This document shows, one piece after another, positions 43,865 through 55,120 of a stretch of 64,000 bases of DNA. The notes below the pieces were generated by a model. It did not search any database, had not been told where the DNA came from, and was given only the letters and a program-made list of their open reading frames with translations. Each line of letters opens with the position of its first letter. Positions within the stretch are counted from its first letter, which is position 1. A program made the position numbers and the translations under genes. The DNA comes from Planctomycetota bacterium (GTDB lineage Bacteria > Planctomycetota > Phycisphaerae > Phycisphaerales > SM1A02): positions 186,001 to 250,000 of the forward strand of contig JAIOPG010000005.1 of NCBI GenBank assembly GCA_021414025.1, read 5' to 3'.

Positions 43865-45250
43865 TTACTTGCCCACGCAGAATCGGGAAAAAATCCGGCC
43901 GAGGATGTCGTCGGGCGCCATGCGGCCGGCGATGCCGCCGAGATGCTCGATCGCGGAGTGCATCGCGCTGGCAACCAGTTCCGGCAACGCGAGGTGCCGC
44001 TTGGCTTCATCGGCCTTCGCCGCGTCGAGCGCCTGGCGCAAATCCCCGGCGCAGGCCGCGAGCAGCGCGCGGTGCCGCTGCGCCAGTGCCATCCCCTCGC
44101 CCGCGGTCGAGAGCGCGCTGGAGGCGAGCGCCGAGCCGACCGCCCGGGCCAGCTCCTCCAGGCCGGTTCCATTCTTGGCGCTGGTCTTGACCGCTGCCGG
44201 AATCGCGATCGAATGCGGCAGATCGCACTTGGTCAGCACGAGAATTTCGTTGGCCGCGGCGGGCATCGAATTGCTCGCATCCCCTACCGCTTTCGCATTC
44301 ACAATCCCTCGTGCATTCCCCTCATCCACAGTCTGGCAGCGCAGAATAAGCGTGGCGTGCTCGATCGCCCTCGCCCTAGCCTCTTGCCCGAGTTGATCCA
44401 GAAGCGTGGTTTCATCCGACAAACCCGGCGAATCCACCAGCAGCACTTCCAAGGTGCCGCCGGGAACCGGCACCTTCCACGGCTCGGCGAGTGCGTCGCG
44501 GGTGGTGCCGGCCTGATCGGCAACGACGGCCCGCTCCTGCCGCAGCAGCGCATTGAGCAGGGCGCTCTTGCCCGCATTGGGCTTTCCCGAAAGCACGACC
44601 CACGGCGCCGCCTCGAGCCGCTCCATGGGAATGCTGGAATCCAAAATGCCCGTCACCTCCGCAAGCGCGGCGCGAAGGCCGGCGCAAAGGGCGCTCGGCG
44701 CGATCGCCACCACATCCTCCTGGTCGGTGAAGTCGATGCCCGCCTCGACCAGCGCCAGCATGTCAGCCAGCGCCTCCAGCAGGCGCGCGGCGATAAGCCC
44801 AAGCGTTCCCTTGCGCAGATGTTCGGCGGCGCGGAGCTCGGCATCGGTCCGCGCCGCGATCGACGCGGCCACTCCCTCGGCCTGCTCCAGCGTGAGGCGC
44901 CCCCGCGCAAAGGCTCGCAGTGAATATTCGCCCGGGCCCGCGCGGCGGACTCGCGCATCGGCGGCGACCATCTCGGCGATCATCATCTCGATCAGGTCGG
45001 GATTGCCCGGCACGAGCAGCTCGAAGGAATCCTCGCCGGTGTAGGAGGCCGGTCCGGGCGACGCGACCACAAGAGCCGGAAGCTCGCCGAATGAAAAGTG
45101 GAGTCGGCCGCGATGGATGCCGCGCGATCGCGGCGCCGGAGTTCGCTCGATTTTTCGCAACACATCAAGAGCGCCGCTACCGGAAACACGAATCGCCGCC
45201 CGCGCGGCGCGGCCCGGCGGCGAAGACGCGGCGACGATGACATCGTCCAT
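43865..45250 (-). CDS. mnmE: tRNA modification GTPase MnmE
   Basis: With MnmG it modifies U34 of certain tRNAs. The ATG at 45250 gives the family start MDDVIVAASSPPGRAARAAI; a GTG at 45298 would add 16 residues. The N-terminal tetrahydrofolate-binding domain is followed by helices with GPGEYSLRAFARGRLTLEQAE. The G domain has SGKPNAGKSALLNALL, the switch AGTTRD, DSPGLSDET and LTKCD. The C-terminus is SRFCVGK, carrying the essential Cys of the family FC(I/V)GK end. Confidence 0.95.
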   Translation of the reverse strand: MDDVIVAASSPPGRAARAAIRVSGSGALDVLRKIERTPAPRSRGIHRGRLHFSFGELPALVVASPGPASYTGEDSFELLVPGNPDLIEMMIAEMVAADARVRRAGPGEYSLRAFARGRLTLEQAEGVAASIAARTDAELRAAEHLRKGTLGLIAARLLEALADMLALVEAGIDFTDQEDVVAIAPSALCAGLRAALAEVTGILDSSIPMERLEAAPWVVLSGKPNAGKSALLNALLRQERAVVADQAGTTRDALAEPWKVPVPGGTLEVLLVDSPGLSDETTLLDQLGQEARARAIEHATLILRCQTVDEGNARGIVNAKAVGDASNSMPAAANEILVLTKCDLPHSIAIPAAVKTSAKNGTGLEELARAVGSALASSALSTAGEGMALAQRHRALLAACAGDLRQALDAAKADEAKRHLALPELVASAMHSAIEHLGGIAGRMAPDDILGRIFSRFCVGK

Positions 45251-45350
45251 GCGCCACGGATCGCGCGCGGCTTCCGCAGGCTCGGCCTCAGGATTCACGC
45301 CAGCCCCATCTCATGGGAATCGATTTTAGTTTCACGGGCGGCCCGCGGGT

Positions 45351-47627
45351 TCAGTCGCGGTCCTTGAACTTCTTCGGCGGCTCGCGCTTGCTCCGCGCCC
45401 GCTCCATTGCCTTCTCGTAGAAGCGGCCGATGCGGTCCTGCTTGGCGGGATCGCGCGGCTTGGGCGTGAAGTCCATCTTGTCCATCTGGGCCCGGATCCG
45501 CTTGCCCTCGAAGATGCCGATGGTGGTGCTGGTCATGATGTAGAGCGTCAATCCACTCGGTGCGTTGTAGAGCATCACCGGAAAGAGCACCACGGTCATC
45601 CACTTCATCATCTTCTGCTGCTGCAGCTGCTCGGCGGTCATGGTGGCCGTGGGCGGCGGCGTCATGTACTTCTGCTGCAGGAAGAAAAGCGCGCCCATCA
45701 AAATCGGAATCAGGTTGATGGAGGCGAACTCAAAGGGCCACTTGATCAGCGGCGCGGGGAAGCGGATGAAATGATCCGCGGCGCTGAGGTCGCCCAGGAA
45801 TTCCCATCCGCCAAAGAGCTGGAAGACCCCGAAGAACGCCGGCTGCTGCCGCAGCGCAAAGGCGAAGTAGAGCACCGCGTAGAGCGCGATCCAGATCGGC
45901 GTCTGCAGGAAGGTCGGCAGCATGCCGCCCACGCAGCCCACGGGGTTGATCCCCTTCTCGCGGTAGAGCCGCATCTGCTCCGCCTGCAATTTCTTGGTGT
46001 CGCCGGCGTAGCGCTTCTGCAGCGCCTCCAGCTCCGGCTTGATCGCCGCCATGCCGCGGGTCACTTTGGTCATGGAGATCTGGCTGCGCTTGGTGACCGG
46101 ATGCAGCAGGAAACGCACCACCATCACCAGCACCATGATCGCCAGCGCCCAATCGAACACGACATGGTCGTGCAGGAATGTCAGCATGATCACGATGAGA
46201 TCGGCGAGCCAGCTGAAGGTGCAGAAACTGCAGCAGCCGCCCATCAGATAGAGGATCAGTCCATCCATCCGCAGCGAGGGATAGGGCTCGACCACATCGA
46301 GGATCTTGGGATTGAGCGGCCCGGCGTAGACGCCCAGGTCGAAGCGCGCGGTCTGCCCCGGCGCCACCTGCACCAGGGCGCTGCGCAACTCGCACACGAT
46401 GGTTTGCGCGGCTCCCGCGCCGGCATCGGCCAGGGCGAAGACGCTCTCCACCGCGGTCAGGATCTTGGAGTTGTTGGTCGGCGGCGCGTACGGAGCGTGC
46501 GCGGCCAGGGCGAAGTAGCGGTTGGTGGTGCCATACCAGCTCAGCTCGAATCCCTGCGCCTTCTGGTCGGGCTGCGGCCAGAGCAGCGGCGTGCCGCTGG
46601 TCACCTTCTTCAGCGCGTCGGAGCGCTCGAACATGGCGCCGTGCACGACCACGTTGGCCCGGCTCGGGTCGCGCTGCGCGTTGTAGAGATAGCCGAACTG
46701 GAAGCGGCGGATGTCCATCATGCCGCCCTGATCCATGGAGAGGTCACCCGGTCCGTACTGGATCCAGCGGATCGAGTGGGGCTGCGAGGAAACGTTCTCG
46801 ACGCTCTGCTCCAGACCCAGGTCGTATGAGTCCTTCGCCAGCGTGAAGCGGCGCGTCACTTTCAGAACGACGCTGCCGGATTCGTCGACAACTTCGGTCT
46901 CGAAGACGCCCGCGGATCGCTCCGCCCACACCGCACCGAAGAGGCTCGCGGCGCTGCCGTCGATCTCCACGCCACGGGCGCCCAGCAGCGGCACCTGGTA
47001 ACCCTGCAGCGTCTGCACGGTCTGCAGCTCATAGCGGTGCGAATCCGCGGGCGGCGCGGCGAAGGACTGGTGGTCATCGCCGCGAGCGATCGCCTGTTGA
47101 TACCGCTTCGCTGCCTGCGCGCTGGCCGCGTCGTTCCAGTAGTCGCTGAAAATGATGCGCGAGAATCCCGCGCTGGTCTGGGCGAACTGGATCTGATACT
47201 TGAAGGCAGTCGGATCGAGCGAGCCCAGCGGCGCGGGGGCGGTCGGCGCGGTGGTGCCGGCGGGCAATCGCGCCTTGTATTTCTGCGATGGAGCCGGAGC
47301 GACCGCTGGCGTTTCCGCCGGTGGAGCCTGAGCGCTGGTCGTCGACGCCGCGGTCTGCGGATTCGAAGGCGTTGCGTTGAGTGGCGGAGTGGCCGCAGTT
47401 GAAGCGGCGCTCCCGGCGGGCGGATTCGTTGGCGGAGTGCTGGCTGTCCCGGGCGTCGCAGGCGCCGCGTCTTTCGCGGCCTGCGTCGTTGCCGCGGGCA
47501 TCGACGGATCAATGCCGCCGGATTTCTTGGCGCCAGGCCCCCAGATGGCCAGCGCGATCACGCCGCCGGTGGCCAGGAATGCCGCAAGCGTGAGCGGCCA
47601 GCGCGGTCGTTTCTTGTGCTCGCTCAA
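45351..47627 (-). CDS. yidC: membrane protein insertase YidC
   Basis: Inserts and folds inner-membrane proteins, alone or with Sec. The 758-residue protein has an N-terminal TM (about 13-30). A long Ala/Pro/Thr-rich linker (about 35-125) is followed by the periplasmic beta domain (about 140-430). The conserved 60K insertase core (about 490-700) has VTKRSQISMTKVTRGMAAIKPEL, the YREKGINPVGC motif and LPTFLQTPIWIALYAVL; a basic tail (KREPPKKFKDRD) contacts ribosomes in homologues. It follows the phosphoesterase by only four bases. Confidence 0.95.
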   Translation of the reverse strand: MSEHKKRPRWPLTLAAFLATGGVIALAIWGPGAKKSGGIDPSMPAATTQAAKDAAPATPGTASTPPTNPPAGSAASTAATPPLNATPSNPQTAASTTSAQAPPAETPAVAPAPSQKYKARLPAGTTAPTAPAPLGSLDPTAFKYQIQFAQTSAGFSRIIFSDYWNDAASAQAAKRYQQAIARGDDHQSFAAPPADSHRYELQTVQTLQGYQVPLLGARGVEIDGSAASLFGAVWAERSAGVFETEVVDESGSVVLKVTRRFTLAKDSYDLGLEQSVENVSSQPHSIRWIQYGPGDLSMDQGGMMDIRRFQFGYLYNAQRDPSRANVVVHGAMFERSDALKKVTSGTPLLWPQPDQKAQGFELSWYGTTNRYFALAAHAPYAPPTNNSKILTAVESVFALADAGAGAAQTIVCELRSALVQVAPGQTARFDLGVYAGPLNPKILDVVEPYPSLRMDGLILYLMGGCCSFCTFSWLADLIVIMLTFLHDHVVFDWALAIMVLVMVVRFLLHPVTKRSQISMTKVTRGMAAIKPELEALQKRYAGDTKKLQAEQMRLYREKGINPVGCVGGMLPTFLQTPIWIALYAVLYFAFALRQQPAFFGVFQLFGGWEFLGDLSAADHFIRFPAPLIKWPFEFASINLIPILMGALFFLQQKYMTPPPTATMTAEQLQQQKMMKWMTVVLFPVMLYNAPSGLTLYIMTSTTIGIFEGKRIRAQMDKMDFTPKPRDPAKQDRIGRFYEKAMERARSKREPPKKFKDRD

Positions 47628-47631
47628 TGCT

Positions 47632-48411
47632 CTATCGCCCCTCGAGCAGCCGGTCGCCCAGCCAGTTGGTCAACTGGGGAATCGCGTGGATCTTGTCGAC
47701 CACGGGCTGGATCGGATACTCCAGCCGGTAGAAGTGCACCCGCTCCGCTTTGGTGTCATCCTTCATCTCCACGATGGCATAGGCGGCGCGCGGATCCAGG
47801 TCGCGCGGCTGGCCGACGGATCCGGGGTTGATGATCGCCTTCTCCTCGTCGTTGAACTCGTAGACGTTGTTCAACTCGGCGGGGCGGTAGAACTCGTTGT
47901 CGCCGGTGAAGACGCCGGGCACATGCGTGTGGCCGACGAAGCAGAACTTGTCGATGCGCTCGAAGATCTGCGTCATCTTGTTGGGGCTGTTCTCCGCGTC
48001 CTCGGGGAACATGTATTCATTGATCGGCCGCCGCGGCGAACCGTGCACGCAGAGGAAGGGTCCCATCGCCACGCGCACCCGCAGCTTGCCAAGGAACTCC
48101 CAGCGCTTGGTGGCTTCCTTGCGGTCGCGCTTGGCCTCCTCCTCGAATTGGGCGCGGGTCCAGTAGGCGGCGGCCTCGGCGGCGGCGTTGAAGTTGGTCG
48201 GCTCGTAGAGCACGCCGAAATCGTGGTTGCCCATCAGGCTCCACTTGCAGCGCTTGGCGACCAGGTCCACGCAGGCCACCGGATCGGGCCCGTAGCCGAT
48301 GATGTCGCCCAGCGAAATGATGCCGTCCACCCCCTGGCGGTCGATGTCCGCCAGCACTGCTTCCAGGGCTTCGAAGTTTCCATGGATGTCGCTGATGATG
48401 CCTATGCGCAC
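47632..48411 (-). CDS. metallophosphoesterase (YfcE/ApaH-like)
   Basis: A 259-residue calcineurin-like phosphoesterase. The metal-site motifs are in order: IISDIHGN (D-x-H), GDIIGYGPDP, GNHD, a VHGSP and GHTH. GTG at 48411 (VRIGIISDIHG) is preferred because AGGGA lies eight bases upstream; GTG at 48432 adds seven residues. It is cotranscribed with yidC. Substrate unknown; nucleotides or phosphodiesters are the usual ones. Confidence 0.88.
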   Translation of the reverse strand: MRIGIISDIHGNFEALEAVLADIDRQGVDGIISLGDIIGYGPDPVACVDLVAKRCKWSLMGNHDFGVLYEPTNFNAAAEAAAYWTRAQFEEEAKRDRKEATKRWEFLGKLRVRVAMGPFLCVHGSPRRPINEYMFPEDAENSPNKMTQIFERIDKFCFVGHTHVPGVFTGDNEFYRPAELNNVYEFNDEEKAIINPGSVGQPRDLDPRAAYAIVEMKDDTKAERVHFYRLEYPIQPVVDKIHAIPQLTNWLGDRLLEGR

Positions 48412-48504
48412 TGCGTTTTCCCTAAGGGGCACCGATGCTACGGCGGGGCCGCGGATGCGTCAAAAACGCATTTCATTTGAGCGGATTCGCCGGACGAAAC
48501 GAGG

Positions 48505-50283
<1,779 letters not shown>

Positions 50284-50427
50284 AAGTGCCGCATTTCTGG
50301 AACACCGGGAATCCGCCGCTCAACGCCCCAACCATCGCTACGATAACTTCTCACGCGATTCCCGTTTCATTTCCCGGTTGTTCCGGGAATTTGCGGGAGC
50401 GATCCGGTTCGACCTGAGGAGTGAGCG

Positions 50428-51915
50428 ATGGCCCTGAAACGATTTGACCTGGTGGTGATTGGCGGCGGTCCGGGCGGCTATGTCGGCGCGATCCGCGCCG
50501 CGCAGATGGGCCAGAAGGTCGCCTGCATCGAGCGCGACAAGCTCGGCGGCGTCTGCCTGAACTGGGGCTGCATTCCCACCAAGGCGCTGCTGCACAACGC
50601 CGAGCTCTACCGCGAGGCGATCACCCACGGGGCCGAGTGGGGCTTTCAGAAAACAGCGGAGGTCGGCGTGGACTGGACCAAGGTGGTCGGCCGCAGCCGC
50701 GACATCGCCGGGAAACTGAATAACGGCATCGCCTTTCTCTTCAAGAAGAACAAGATCGAGCACATCGCAGGTCACGCGAAGATTCTTTCGGGAAAGACAG
50801 CCGGCGGCCCATGCAAGATTCTGGTGGGCAAGGCAACCGGCGCCTATTACGGCGGTTCGGGCGATGCGGCAGGTGAGACCATCGAAGCCGATCGGATCAT
50901 GATCGCCACCGGTGCCCAGCCGGTGCAACTCCCCTTCGCGCCCAACGACGGCAAGATCGTCATCTCCAGCTACGAGGCGATGAACCTTCCCAAGAGGCCT
51001 TCGAGCATGGTGATCATCGGCTCCGGCGCCATCGGCATGGAGTTCGCCTACTTCTTCAACGCCTTCGGCACCAAGGTGACCGTGGTCGAGATGCTGGAGC
51101 GGATCCTTCCCGTGGAGGACGACGACATCAGCGCCGCCGCGCAGAAATCATTCGAGAAGCAAGGCATCCAGTTTCTCACCGCACACAAGGCGGCGTCGGT
51201 GGACAAGGGCGCCAGCGGCGCGAAGGTGACCGTGGAGAGCGTGAAGGATGGAAGCAAGAAGACGCTGGAGTGCGAGGTGGTGCTGGTGGCCGCCGGCGTG
51301 CGCGCCCGCGTCGAGGGTCTGTGCGATGCGTCGCTCGGCCTGAAGATGTGGGACGCGGGCCCGGCGCGCGGACACATCTGGACGGACTACGTCGACAAGC
51401 CGGAGCCCACCTATCAGACCAGCATTCCCGGCATCTACGCGATCGGAGATGTGATCGGACCGCCGTGGCTGGCCCATGTCGCGAGCGAAGAGGCGGTCGC
51501 CTGCGTCGAGCGCTTCATGGGTCATCACACGCTGGGCGTGGACTACCAAAGCATTCCCGGCGCCACCTACTGCAATCCGCAAGTGGCCAGCGTGGGCATG
51601 ACCGAGCGCGACGCAAAGTCCAAGGGCATTGCGTACACCGTCGGCAAGTATCCGCTCAAGGCCCACGGCAAGGCGATCGCGGTCGGCGCCACCGAAGGAC
51701 TGGTGAAGCTGATCACCAGCAAGCCGCACGGCGAGATCCTGGGCGCGCACATCTTCGGCGAGGACGCCAGCGAGCTGATCCACGAGATCTGCGTGGCCAA
51801 GCGCCTGGAGGCGACGGTCGAGGACATCATCTCGACGGTGCACGCGCATCCGACCATGGCCGAGAGCATCCACGAGGCCGCGCTCGCGACCGAAGGCCGG
51901 ATGATTCACGGCTGA
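50428..51915 (+). CDS. lpdA: dihydrolipoyl dehydrogenase
   Basis: E3 component of 2-oxoacid dehydrogenase complexes, reoxidising dihydrolipoamide with NAD. The 495-residue protein has the FAD motif VIGGGPGGYVGAIRAAQ, the redox pair GGVCLNWGCIPTK (C43, C48), a second dinucleotide fold VIIGSGAIGMEFAY, the FAD Asp in YAIGDVIG and the catalytic His-Glu pair in VHAHPTMAES. GAGGAG lies 13 to 8 bases before the ATG. No E1 or E2 gene is nearby. Confidence 0.95.
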   Translation: MALKRFDLVVIGGGPGGYVGAIRAAQMGQKVACIERDKLGGVCLNWGCIPTKALLHNAELYREAITHGAEWGFQKTAEVGVDWTKVVGRSRDIAGKLNNGIAFLFKKNKIEHIAGHAKILSGKTAGGPCKILVGKATGAYYGGSGDAAGETIEADRIMIATGAQPVQLPFAPNDGKIVISSYEAMNLPKRPSSMVIIGSGAIGMEFAYFFNAFGTKVTVVEMLERILPVEDDDISAAAQKSFEKQGIQFLTAHKAASVDKGASGAKVTVESVKDGSKKTLECEVVLVAAGVRARVEGLCDASLGLKMWDAGPARGHIWTDYVDKPEPTYQTSIPGIYAIGDVIGPPWLAHVASEEAVACVERFMGHHTLGVDYQSIPGATYCNPQVASVGMTERDAKSKGIAYTVGKYPLKAHGKAIAVGATEGLVKLITSKPHGEILGAHIFGEDASELIHEICVAKRLEATVEDIISTVHAHPTMAESIHEAALATEGRMIHG

Positions 51916-52175
51916 GCTCTGGCGCCCCATCTCCTGCTGGTCAACGGTTTGTCCACCGATTTTGCGCGGCAATTCGCTCTCGGATCGAAGTCGTTTGTTG
52001 ATGGTGGGTGGGCGACCGCAGCCACGATGGCCTTCTATTGCATTCCATTGACCAATCCGGAATAAACCCCTGAAAATTTTGCGAGCCGCCGCGAGCCCCG
52101 ACATCTTCTGTCAAGATTCAAGCGTGTAGATGCGGGGTGTCGGCCACGTGGGGCCGGCTGCAAGGACTGTGCTCT

Positions 52176-53420
52176 ATGCGGACTGCCGACGATCGGCGCG
52201 AGCGGTTGGCGAAATTCATCGATTTAGCCAAGGTCTACCGGGGTTGGTCGCGCGGTGAAGTCGCCCGCGCGCTGGGCCGTGATCCCGGCAAGCTTCTGCC
52301 GCAGAGCGGAAATCCAAAATTGGACCTTGTCGTCGGCCTTGCCGACGCGCTGGACTGGACCGTGGGCGACATCGTCGAGGGGGTCTGGACCGCGGATGAC
52401 GCGGGCGCGCTGGGGAGCGATTTTCCCGAGCTGGACTCGAAAGCTCTCGCGGCGCATCGCGCCGGCGACTACCGCCTGATGTCCTGCGTGGCGCGGCAGA
52501 TGATCGCGATCGCCAAGACTCCGGGCGAGCGTGCGCTGGCCTGCAATCGGCTGGCCGGCGCCCACGACGGACTCGGCCAGTACACCCGCAGCGTCCCCTG
52601 CCTGCAGTCGGCCCTCTCGGAGCAGGGCATCGCCGCAGGCCTGCGACTCATGCTGACGGTCAACCTGGCCAACGCCCACTACGCGGTGTGGAATCTCACC
52701 GAGAGCCGCGCCGCGGCGCGCGAGGTCATCGAGATGCTCGACGGGAGCGCCCTGACCGAGCGGCGCGAGCGCGTCTGCCACGCCTTTGCGCACTACGTCC
52801 GCGGCAACAGCTTTCGCCGGCTGATCCGCGTCGAGGAGGACCTTGCCTGCGCCCACGCCAAGCGCGCCCGCGCCGATCTCTCGCAAGCACTCAAGGAGTA
52901 CGAGGATCTCGCCGACACCTTCGGCGACGATCGCTACGCCGCCATCGCCAACACCTGCCGCGGCGGGCTGCTCGAAGTGGAGGCGGTGCTTGGCGATCTC
53001 TCGCCGCGCGACGCGATCGAGCGCCTGATGGTGGCGCTGGACCGCGTCGTCGACGTGCAGGCGCATCCCCCGGGCGACTGGCTCGAAAGCTGGGGGTGGT
53101 GGTGCATCTTCGGCTGCAACGTGGCGCTGCGCCACTTTGACGAGGAGGAGAACGCCCTGCGCATGGCGGTCTTCACCAACAAGGCGATGGAGATCGCGGA
53201 TCGGCTGGAGAATTGGAGCCTGCGCGAGCGCGCCTTCCAGATGGACCTGGAGCGGCATCAGCGCGCTACGGATGAGCCTTGGGTTCTGGATGACGAGGAA
53301 GTGCGGATTCTGGCGGGCACCATGGGGCGCTTCCCGAACTTCCGGCCCTCCGGGTGGCGGATCCTGCAGGAAGCCCGCTTCGTCGATGCGGAAGGAGGCG
53401 CCCGATGGCTCGGAGCCTGA
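52176..53420 (+). CDS. XRE-like helix-turn-helix protein with TPR-like region
   Basis: A 414-residue protein. The N-terminal ~60 residues resemble a small helix-turn-helix (LAKVYRGWSRGEVARALGRDPGKLL). The rest is alpha-helical with TPR-like spacing (NRLAGAHDGLGQYTRSVPCL, NLANAHYAVWNLTESRAAAREV), the layout of transcriptional regulators that sense through TPRs. ATG 52176 is used; upstream ATG 52137 is also in frame. The downstream 107-residue gene starts inside its 3' end. Confidence 0.65.
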   Translation: MRTADDRRERLAKFIDLAKVYRGWSRGEVARALGRDPGKLLPQSGNPKLDLVVGLADALDWTVGDIVEGVWTADDAGALGSDFPELDSKALAAHRAGDYRLMSCVARQMIAIAKTPGERALACNRLAGAHDGLGQYTRSVPCLQSALSEQGIAAGLRLMLTVNLANAHYAVWNLTESRAAAREVIEMLDGSALTERRERVCHAFAHYVRGNSFRRLIRVEEDLACAHAKRARADLSQALKEYEDLADTFGDDRYAAIANTCRGGLLEVEAVLGDLSPRDAIERLMVALDRVVDVQAHPPGDWLESWGWWCIFGCNVALRHFDEEENALRMAVFTNKAMEIADRLENWSLRERAFQMDLERHQRATDEPWVLDDEEVRILAGTMGRFPNFRPSGWRILQEARFVDAEGGARWLGA

Positions 53421-53728
53421 ACATCCCACCGCACGTACCGAAGCGCGCTCGCATTTTTCTGCTCGCGTTCCTCTGCGCCGCCGGCGCCGTCGCCGGCAGC
53501 GTGGCGACCCGGCCTTCGGGCGCGGCGTCATCGATCAATAGCATCGGCACCCACGCGGCCACCGGACTGCCCTGGTGGAAGAAGACGCTTTCGCACACCG
53601 TCCAGGAGGAGTGGGCTTTCGCCCAGATGATGGAGCAGCAGTATGGGCCGCGCTGGAGGACGGCGCTCCCGGACAAGGTGGTGCTGAAGCTCTATCAGGA
53701 ATTCTGCGCCGAATTGCCGCACCCCTGA
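53405..53728 (+). CDS. small exported or membrane-anchored protein of unknown function
   Basis: A 107-residue protein. The ATG at 53405 lies 16 bases inside the preceding gene and follows a perfect GGAGG (53393-53397). One N-terminal hydrophobic helix (RARIFLLAFLCAAGAVAGSV, about 14-33) is followed by a soluble region (EEWAFAQMMEQQYGPRW). No family is recognised. Overlap implies translation with the HTH/TPR gene. Confidence 0.65.
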   Translation: MARSLNIPPHVPKRARIFLLAFLCAAGAVAGSVATRPSGAASSINSIGTHAATGLPWWKKTLSHTVQEEWAFAQMMEQQYGPRWRTALPDKVVLKLYQEFCAELPHP

Positions 53729-53827
53729 CGTGTCCGCGGACTCCTCCGAGGCGTGGTGTGATTTCCGCAAGGATCCCTCGCGAAGCCCCGCGTTTCCCGC
53801 CGGAGGTGGTTTCAGTAGCATCGTCCC

Positions 53828-54421
53828 ATGGCAGCAGGATTGCTACTGGTTCTCAGCGGTCCCTCGGGCGTGGGCAAGACCACCATCGCCCATGAATTGC
53901 TGCGGCGCTTCGGCGGCCACTTCAGCGTCAGCGCCACCACGCGATCGCCCGCCAACGACGAGAAGGACGGCGTGGACTACTCCTTCGTCACACCGGAAAC
54001 TTTTCAGCGCATGATCGACCAGAAGCTCTTCATCGAGTTCGCCCAGGTCTTCGGCCGAAGCTGGTACGGCACGCCGAAGCAACCTGTCGACCAGGCACTG
54101 GCCCGCGGAGAACTGGTTGTGCTCGACATCGACGTGCAGGGCGCCGAAATGGTGCACAGCCTCTATCCCGACATGCTCGGCATCTTCATTCTGCCGCCCA
54201 CCGAGGATTCGCTGCTGGTGCGCCTGCGGCAGCGCGGCCGCGAGGATGAGTCCGCGATCCAGCGGCGCTTCCGCGAGTCCACCAAGGAGATGCAGCGAGC
54301 CCGCGACAACGGCATCTACAACGCCTTCGTGATCAACGACGACCTGGCCGCCGCGACCGAGGAAGTTGCCGGACTGGTCGCCGCCCGCCTGATGGTGCCC
54401 GCGAGCGGTCGCAAGGCATAA
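53828..54421 (+). CDS. gmk: guanylate kinase
   Basis: Converts GMP to GDP. The 197-residue length is standard. The P-loop is LSGPSGVGKTTI (about 9-20). The GMP-binding residues lie in FSVSATTRSPANDEKDGVDYSFV; the strand VVLDIDVQGAEM and REDESAIQRRF follow the family order. The ATG at 53828 is 99 bases from the previous stop, with no strong ribosome-binding site. Confidence 0.96.
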   Translation: MAAGLLLVLSGPSGVGKTTIAHELLRRFGGHFSVSATTRSPANDEKDGVDYSFVTPETFQRMIDQKLFIEFAQVFGRSWYGTPKQPVDQALARGELVVLDIDVQGAEMVHSLYPDMLGIFILPPTEDSLLVRLRQRGREDESAIQRRFRESTKEMQRARDNGIYNAFVINDDLAAATEEVAGLVAARLMVPASGRKA

Positions 54422-54456
54422 GTCCCGCCCGCAAAAGTGGGCATAATGCGGCCTCA

Positions 54457-55065
54457 ATGAACTCCTCCTCCTGGGCTCTCTCCGGACTTTTCATCGCCAT
54501 CGCGGTCGCGGCGTTCGTCGTGCTCGTGGTCATCGTGATCCTCTACAACGGGCTGGCGGTGCGGCGCGTGCGCATGGCCAACGCCTTCAGCCAGATCGAC
54601 GTGCAATTGCGCCGACGCTCCGACCTGATTCCAAATCTGATCGAGACCGTGAAGGGCTACATGCAGCATGAGCGCGGGACGCTTGAAGCCGTCATCAAGG
54701 CCCGCGGCGAAGTGGATGCCGCGTCGGGCAACGTCGCGGCGGGCAATCTGGGCGCGATCGGCGCCTTGTCGACCGCCTCGGCGGCGCTGGGCAGCGCGCT
54801 GGGCGGACTCTTCGCCCGCGTCGAGGCCTACCCCGACCTCAAGGCCAACGCGCAGTTCCTCTCGCTGCAGGAGCAACTGGTCTCCACCGAGAATCGCGTC
54901 GCTTTCGCGCGGCAGGCCTTCAACGACTCGGTGATGCGCTACAACGAGGCGGTGGTCACCTTTCCGGGCAATCTGATCGCCGGCGTCTTTCGCTTCCAGC
55001 GCGCCGAGCAGTGGACGACCACGGAGGAATCCCGGGCGCTGCCCACCGTGCGCGTTTCCGGCTGA
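54457..55065 (+). CDS. LemA family protein
   Basis: A 202-residue membrane protein with one N-terminal TM (about 8-30) and the LemA signature YNGLAVRRVRMANAFSQIDVQ, followed by RRSDLIPNLIETVKGYM and the C-terminal NDSVMRYNEAVVTFPGNLIA. A helical coil is expected for the soluble part. LemA proteins often sit beside HtpX-type proteases, as here. No function is agreed. Confidence 0.93.
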   Translation: MNSSSWALSGLFIAIAVAAFVVLVVIVILYNGLAVRRVRMANAFSQIDVQLRRRSDLIPNLIETVKGYMQHERGTLEAVIKARGEVDAASGNVAAGNLGAIGALSTASAALGSALGGLFARVEAYPDLKANAQFLSLQEQLVSTENRVAFARQAFNDSVMRYNEAVVTFPGNLIAGVFRFQRAEQWTTTEESRALPTVRVSG

Positions 55066-55120
55066 GATCGATCCATGAACTTTGTCGGGAGCAAGCCGTG
55101 AATTCTGTCGAAACCGTTTC

